A stretch of 64,000 nucleotides of DNA from Glandiceps talaboti (taxonomy: Eukaryota > Hemichordata > Enteropneusta > Spengelidae), in NCBI RefSeq assembly GCF_964340395.1, contig NC_135569.1, positions 17,408,257 to 17,472,256 of the forward strand, in the 5' to 3' direction. Each line of letters starts with the position of its first letter. The first letter of the stretch is position 1. Shown one piece after another: positions 58,646 to 64,000 of the stretch. The translations under genes and the position numbers were made by a program. Under the pieces are notes generated by a model. That model was not told the DNA's origin. It was given only the letters and a program-made list of their open reading frames with translations, and searched no databases.

Positions 58646-59484
58646 AAGCAAATTCAGTACTTTTATACTGAAAGCTATGTCAAAATGTAAGTTTTTAGGC
58701 ATGATTTAACATAATTTATTTGTTTTTAATATCATAAACACATTTCAATATATGAAATAAAAGTGACCACCGATGAACATAAAGTTATTGCCAGTGTTTC
58801 TTATCAATGTGATACAAAATGATTCATTGAACTACTTTACAAATAATCATTTGACATTTCTGCTCACAGAGTATTAAAAAAAGATATTTTTGAAGCCTCC
58901 AAAAATGTTTTGTCTGATTGTGAAATGAAATTTTCATTTGTAATTGTTTTGAATAATTTGACTATGGTAATGCATTACATGAGTGTATAGCACTGCCTGA
59001 TACTCAAATTACATAATGTTGAACAGTCACTTTAAATCTGAAATCTATCCTAATATGTGAAGGATAATGCTTAGTGTAATTGATGGTTAAGAAAAAAGAC
59101 AATTGAGAGAGAATATAAGAGGAAAAGCGATCACTGGTTTGAAAGTGAAAAAAGAGCGGATAAATGGACAGATTCTGATCCTGAGAGAGATAGATGAATG
59201 GTTGGTTTGGAGGACTTTATATTTCATCTGAAGTGGATATAGAAATGTGTAGAAAGACAAATGTTGAAAAATAACATTGTGGAAACAAAATCGGATTGCT
59301 CACTTTACGATTCTTTAGTAGGGAAAACAGTGGTAATTGGATGGAAATTGAATTGGACAGACTTTATATCTGGCATCTTGAAGTTGGAAAATGCAATCTA
59401 TGTTTTGTAGATATCTATCGTTTCAAGTAGACTGATTGAGTCTGTGAACAGATTATAACATGTCTGATTTGGTGAATTCACTTG
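58646..59484. other. AT-rich sequence, no gene recognised
   Basis: CpG-poor spacer or intron-like DNA with no defined repeat. Confidence 0.4.
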
Positions 59485-59912
59485 TGGCTGTAACCACAGC
59501 GGTAGTTTTGTCATGTTGTAATGCTGTCAGTGACATCAGGCGTTCTTTCACATTACCACAGGGTGGTTTTGTCATGTCGTAATGCTGTCAGCGACATCAG
59601 GCATTCTTTCACATAATCACAGCGCTAGTGTTGTCATGTCATAATGCTGACATCGACATCACGCATTCTTTCGCATAACCACAGTGGTAGTTTTGTCATG
59701 TTGTAGTACTGTCAGCGACATCAAGCGTTCTTTCGCATAATCACAGCTATATTGTTGTCATGTCGTAATGTTGACACTGATATCAGGCGTTCTTTTGCAT
59801 AACCACAGCAGTAGTTTAGTTATGCTATTGGATGTCAACATTAGGTGTTCTCTCTCGTAATGTCAGTTGTTAGTGTTGTCATGGACACTATACTGTCAGT
59901 GACATCATTTGT
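59485..59912. repeat. Diverged 62-bp tandem repeat, about 7 units
   Basis: TTTTGTCATGTNGTAATGCTG recurs with the core TCATG at 59511, 59572, 59634, 59696 and 59758 and, more degraded, twice further on. Units also hold TCAGNGACATCAGGCNTTCTTTC and ATAACCACAGNGGTAG. The divergence shows that this is an old array, unlike the near-perfect arrays elsewhere. Confidence 0.9.
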
Positions 59913-60239
59913 TCAGCCAAAATGTGAAAAATGATTTTTCTGCTAAATTAGTTTGCCCCCATAATAAAATGAGTATGTGTATGGTATTGGCTATTCAGGT
60001 AGTTTTTATACTTTTGTATATTGTGAGAAGTAATCAGTGACTGACAGAAACAATGATGTAAACAGCTGTTGATTGATTGTTGTACAGGTATATACCAACC
60101 TTCAGGAACTAATCAATGTATAACTGATCTTCTATATCATATTAATAGTGCAGAGATTCAAAATCAAGTAAATTTGTTTACAAATGGGAATAGATTTTTC
60201 CTAGAAGAAATCGAAAACGTACCTGTCTGCTTGATTTGA
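59913..60239. other. AT-rich spacer
   Basis: No recognised repeat or gene. Confidence 0.4.
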
Positions 60240-60592
60240 TACAATATTATCATGTTATCACACCATTCTCTGGTATATTATCATGTTATCACACCATTCT
60301 CTGGGATATTATCATGTTATCACATCATTCCCTGGGATATTATCATGTTATCACACCATTCTCTGGGATATTATCATGTTATCACATCATTCCCTGGGAT
60401 ATTATCATATTATCACATCATTCCCTGGGATATTATCATGTTATCATACCATTCTCTGGGATATTATCATGTTATCACATCATTCCCTGGGATATTATCA
60501 TATTATCACATCATTCCCTGGGATATTATCATGTTATCATACCATTCTCTGGGATATTATCATGTTATCACACCATTCTCTGGGATATTACA
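60240..60592. repeat. 31-bp minisatellite, about 11 units
   Basis: Units read ATATTATCATGTTATCACAC plus CATTCTCTGGG, with three versions of the second part: CACACCATTCTCTGGG, CACATCATTCCCTGGG and CATACCATTCTCTGGG. The version order repeats as blocks of three units (about 93 bp). All three plus frames are open, so none is evidence of coding. Confidence 0.96.
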
Positions 60593-63042
60593 AGAAAATT
60601 GAATTAAAAAAAGAAGAAGTTTTTTAGTGTGGTTTAATGTTGATATTGTATCATATATTTGAGACATACATTGAATTCAGTAAGTGATGTCTATCCCCTA
60701 GCCTCTATTTGCATAATTAATTCAGCCATTAGCAGAAACTGGCAACTTTGATAACTGCAATTTTATTGATGATTTAGTAGAAGAGAAAGGCTTGTGACAC
60801 TTACTAATCACTGGCTTATGTGCAAAAGAAACATAAAATTCTAAAAATGGGTTAGTAGTGACATGAATTATTGTCTCTTTTGCCCTCATCTTTTTAACTT
60901 GCGATTCATTTTACCTCAGTCATTCTGAAGTGATGTGAGAGAAACCTTGTTATCAACTTATAATTGCTGTTGTTTAATAAAATGGAAGAGGTCAAGGGTC
61001 GCCATTAATCATCAATGGGATCAGACTCATCATTCATTGTCAGGAATGTGAAAATTTACTGATTTTAGATTTTGACAAGTATGAGTTTGACTTAAATATT
61101 GTCAATTTTGTAATCACAGTCTTCTCAGACAGAAAATTCCCTGAATTTATACATAGAGTCAGTAGATGGAACAACAAGTGAAGGTTGTGTGTCTGACGTT
61201 GAAGAAGTGTTGAAATTGGGAGGATGTCAGATTTGACTTACAATAAATTAAATGAGTTTTATTTCAGCTGATAACTGCTAAGATCATTTTTATTTCAGCT
61301 GACAACTGCTAAGATCGTTGTTTTAGATAGGAGGACTTTACTTTTCAATGGACATATACTGCTCATAAAATGTACTTTTTACACTGAACTGTACATGTGT
61401 CTATTCTAGACTGGGTAGTTATGCTTGTATTTCATACTTTTTCTTTCAACAGCTGATTATTACAAGATCAATCATCCCTTTGTATAATCAAGTGAACACA
61501 GACATTTTTAGTATAGTACTGAATCTGTAAATGACTATCAAAATGATTGCTGTGTGTTAGATTTAGGTAAATCTCCTCTTGTTTGTACCATCAAAGCAAT
61601 GATTGCTGTGTGTTAGATTTAGGTAAATCTCCTCGTGTTTGTACCATCAAAGCATCCCATATGATGACAAAGACAAAGATGGACACTTTCATCTGAAATT
61701 CTTTCAAAGAATTTCTTTGAAAATGATTATTTTGATGCTGACAGAAAAGACAAAAGACCAGCTCAGATAGCCTCATATCAAATCAAATCTTGAACATTTA
61801 TTCCTGCCAAAAAAATTTGACATTTTTAAAATTGAGTATAATTTTTGACATACTCACTTTTATTTTAGATTTCAATCATAGAAATAAACTTCATTATTGA
61901 TTGACATAAAAACTATGATTTCAAATTGATCATATCAATAAAATATTCGGAAAAATAATGAAATCTGAAAATGTTGCCTATGACGTATGTCTAACAGACA
62001 CACTGTTAAAACCTGCCAGTCACCTGTAGTTGACCAGAAATTCCTAGATGTGCAAAATTGTGTCTTCACCTGATTTGCTGCTCTGCATTATGTCAGCTAA
62101 TTAAATCAAAAAGTTTTGAGTGAAAAATGTGACCCTAGTAGACATTGAGGTATAAGGTTAACTATGTTAGAAGTGTGAAGATTGCCTTTTCAGATAGCAA
62201 GGACCCCCTGATGACTAATATAATAAAAACAGAAGATGGCCTCATTTATTTCGCCACCAAAATCTACTTTCTTGATTAATGGATGACTAGGTTGTTAGTC
62301 TTGTTCAATAAGTCCAACCTTTTCTCTTCAAAAATGTCAGGACTCCTTCCCCTCCTTTATCATTTTGCTTGAATTGAGGGTTGCAGATGTCACTATAGCT
62401 ACCTACAGTGATGCCTTCCCATAATTCATTGCTATGAATGAATTTGTCAGTTGACAGTGAGTTTGACTGAAATCAACATCACCTGTATGTTGCATTATGG
62501 GATAGGATGAAATAGACACATTACTGTACTGTTGGTTGCCACCACAAACCAAACTGCTGATTTTTGAGAGTAAGTAGAGAATTCTATATCATAGTATTGT
62601 TAAGAATTACATGTCTTTCCCTTTTAGTTTCACATCCATCAACATGCTATCTATTTCTTAATGATTTCTAAAGGCAAACAAGAATATAAATTGGTGTGGC
62701 CAATGATGGATGGTGCTGTTTATCAGTAAAAGTACTAAAACTGATATTTCACCTTGAGGAATAGACGTTTTGGCCATCAATATTTCTTATTTTGAAGTTA
62801 CGAAAATGGACATATAGTTTTGATATATAAATTTTGTGATTGATTGATTGCACTGAACTGAACTGAACTAAGTGACTTTACTTCTAAAGAATGTATAAGA
62901 TGGACATGTAGTATTGTTATAATTGTCAGATTATTCAAATCATTATAAAATTAAAACAACATAGTTTTCAAATTATTTAAATCATAAAAATAAAACAACT
63001 TTGAAAAGTTTTAATATGTATATGTTACACCCAGTCTGTGAA
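60593..63042. other. AT-rich sequence with small duplications
   Basis: A 33-bp word (ATTTCAGCTGATAACTGCTA plus AGATCATTTTT) is duplicated at 61262-61320, and a 56-bp unit (ATGATTGCTGTGTGTTAG, GTAAATCTCCTC, GTTTGTACCATCAAAGCA) is duplicated at 61543-61654. No gene recognised. Confidence 0.5.
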
Positions 63043-63155
63043 ATTGCCCAATTCATGAAATAGGTAGGTAACTTTGCCCAGTTCATGAAGTAGTTAATTG
63101 TGTTGCCCAGGTTATGAAGTGGGTATGGTAAGATATGCCCAGTACATGAAATGAG
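63043..63155. repeat. Degenerate 35-bp repeat, about 4 units
   Basis: TTGCCCANTTCATGAANTAG-type words recur near 63051, 63083, 63114 and 63145 with many changes. Confidence 0.75.
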
Positions 63156-63289
63156 CATCTTGTATAGGAAACATACAAAAAAGAATAAGAATCAAACAAC
63201 TTTATTATCATGTATTTTACAAACTCATCATTTCACAGTTCTTATTTTATAATAATTCAGTATAGCTTGTGTTTTTAATAGAGTTCAAT
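63156..63289. other. AT-rich spacer before the LINE
   Basis: AT-rich, no recognised content. Confidence 0.4.
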
Positions 63290-64000
63290 ATTAAAGTTTA
63301 AAGTTTATTTATTTTCTAAAGCACCTTTTCTATTTATTAATATTCAAAAGTGCTGTACATAAAATAGATTTAAAAGCATGGTAAAACAATATAATAAAGC
63401 TAAGAACAAATTGTTTACAATAATTACAAAAAGGCTAATATGACTCCTTAGTAAAAGACACGTGGTAATAAATTAATACAGTTTATAATATTGTTTAAAC
63501 AGATGTGTTTTAAGTTCACATTTAAAAAGTTCAATGTCAGTGATCAGCTTTAGTTCTCCAGGAATTGAGTTCCATAGCTTTGGTCCACAAATGGTAAGCG
63601 CTCTGTCATTTAGTGTATTATATGATCGAGGTACAACAAGATTTTGACTACAGTTGTTATGTAAATTGTAACGAGAATTGTTGGTACATGTGAACGAATC
63701 CTGGATATACAAAGGTGCTTTACCATTAAAAGCCTTTAAAAAACTAGTAAAATTACTTTAAAATCAACTCTTGCCTTGACAGGGAGCCAGTGAAGCTCAA
63801 TAAGAGATTGTATTATTCCATCATACTTTCTCAAACCTTTTACAACTCGTGCGGCATTATTTTGTACTTGCTGCAATCTGTCAAACAAATACTGTGGCAT
63901 TCCATACAATATGGAGTTTGCATAATCAAGATGATAACTGACTAGAGAATGGACCAATGTTTCACAAGCTTTCTGATTCAGATATTTATGGATACGACGG
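63290..64000 (-). mobile_element. CR1/L2-type non-LTR retrotransposon, 3' end, runs off the window
   Basis: A minus-strand LINE 3' part: reverse-transcriptase C-terminal coding sequence (63473-64000), then a short 3' UTR whose end reads, on the minus strand, GTACAGCACTTTTGAATATT, AAAAGGTGCTTT and AAATAAATAAAC. That is a tail type seen in L2-like elements. The 5' bulk lies beyond 64000. No poly-A or clear target duplication is seen at 63290. Confidence 0.8.
63473..64000 (-). pseudogene. Reverse transcriptase C-terminal fragment, frameshifted
   Basis: Read from the window edge, the minus strand gives a frame to about 63736 with the family's typical words HSLVSYHLDYANSILYG, DRLQQVQNNAARVV and LHWLPVKARVDFK, which follow the catalytic core in CR1/L2/Jockey-type reverse transcriptases. 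A run of six T (63738-63743; A on the plus strand) shifts the frame. The next frame (to 63473) carries the family's last part, with RALTICGPKLWNSIPGELK and FKCELKTHLFKQYY, and ends at a normal stop. One single-base indel therefore breaks an otherwise readable C-terminus. The start and the catalytic YxDD motif are outside the window. Confident as to family group, less so as to the exact clade. Confidence 0.88.

Overview
This window looks like non-coding nuclear DNA from a repeat-rich animal, most likely a marine invertebrate; I cannot name the species. It is AT-rich. I find no intact protein-coding gene, no bacterial-style operon, no CRISPR array and no rRNA or canonical tRNA gene. The only convincing protein remnant is the C-terminal end of a non-LTR retrotransposon reverse transcriptase (63473-64000, minus strand), broken by a frameshift. 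A tRNA-headed SINE lies at 17695-18066. Almost all long open frames here are stop-free tandem repeats, often open in several frames at once, and are not reported as genes.

Tandem repeats fill about a quarter of the window (about 16.5 kb by adding the arrays listed). From left to right: poly-C array (325-1196); ACAAC array (4911-5171); 24-bp array split by a transposon (6910-7257 and 8393-9298); 10584-10970; 28-bp array (14707-15062); 25/35-bp array (20862-22898); 33-bp array (29361-31045) almost touching a 12-bp array (31062-33355); 40-bp array (35531-36239); 60-bp (37119-37363) and 32-bp (37501-37727) arrays; 40545-41015; 50-bp (52901-53090) and 39-bp (53311-53605) arrays; a 3.4-kb 22-bp array (55092-58515); a diverged 62-bp array (59485-59912); and a 31-bp array (60240-60592).

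At least four dispersed families are interleaved. Family A (four plus-strand copies at 7258, 19590, 34992 and 47758) has a 5' terminal hairpin, a GTCC-type microsatellite, tandem 151-bp core units, an internal 3' inverted repeat and a 3' terminal hairpin. One copy split an older minisatellite cleanly with no target duplication. This is the architecture of non-autonomous Helentron/Helitron2 relatives (HINE, DINE-1 and bivalve 'pearl' type), and is the best-resolved system in the window. Family B (1191, 41658, 51241) and family C (9303) have other ends but share a recognisable core module with A. A TTAA-bounded 2.6-kb element (11980-14563) is CpG-rich and carries nested inverted repeats. A second CpG-dense stretch lies at 33991-34991. 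Elsewhere CpG is depleted, and variants in two large arrays are mostly CG, TG or CA at a single site, which reads as a record of methylation decay. The rest is AT-rich unique or decayed sequence, with a few conserved-looking blocks and RFX X-box motifs that could be regulatory.
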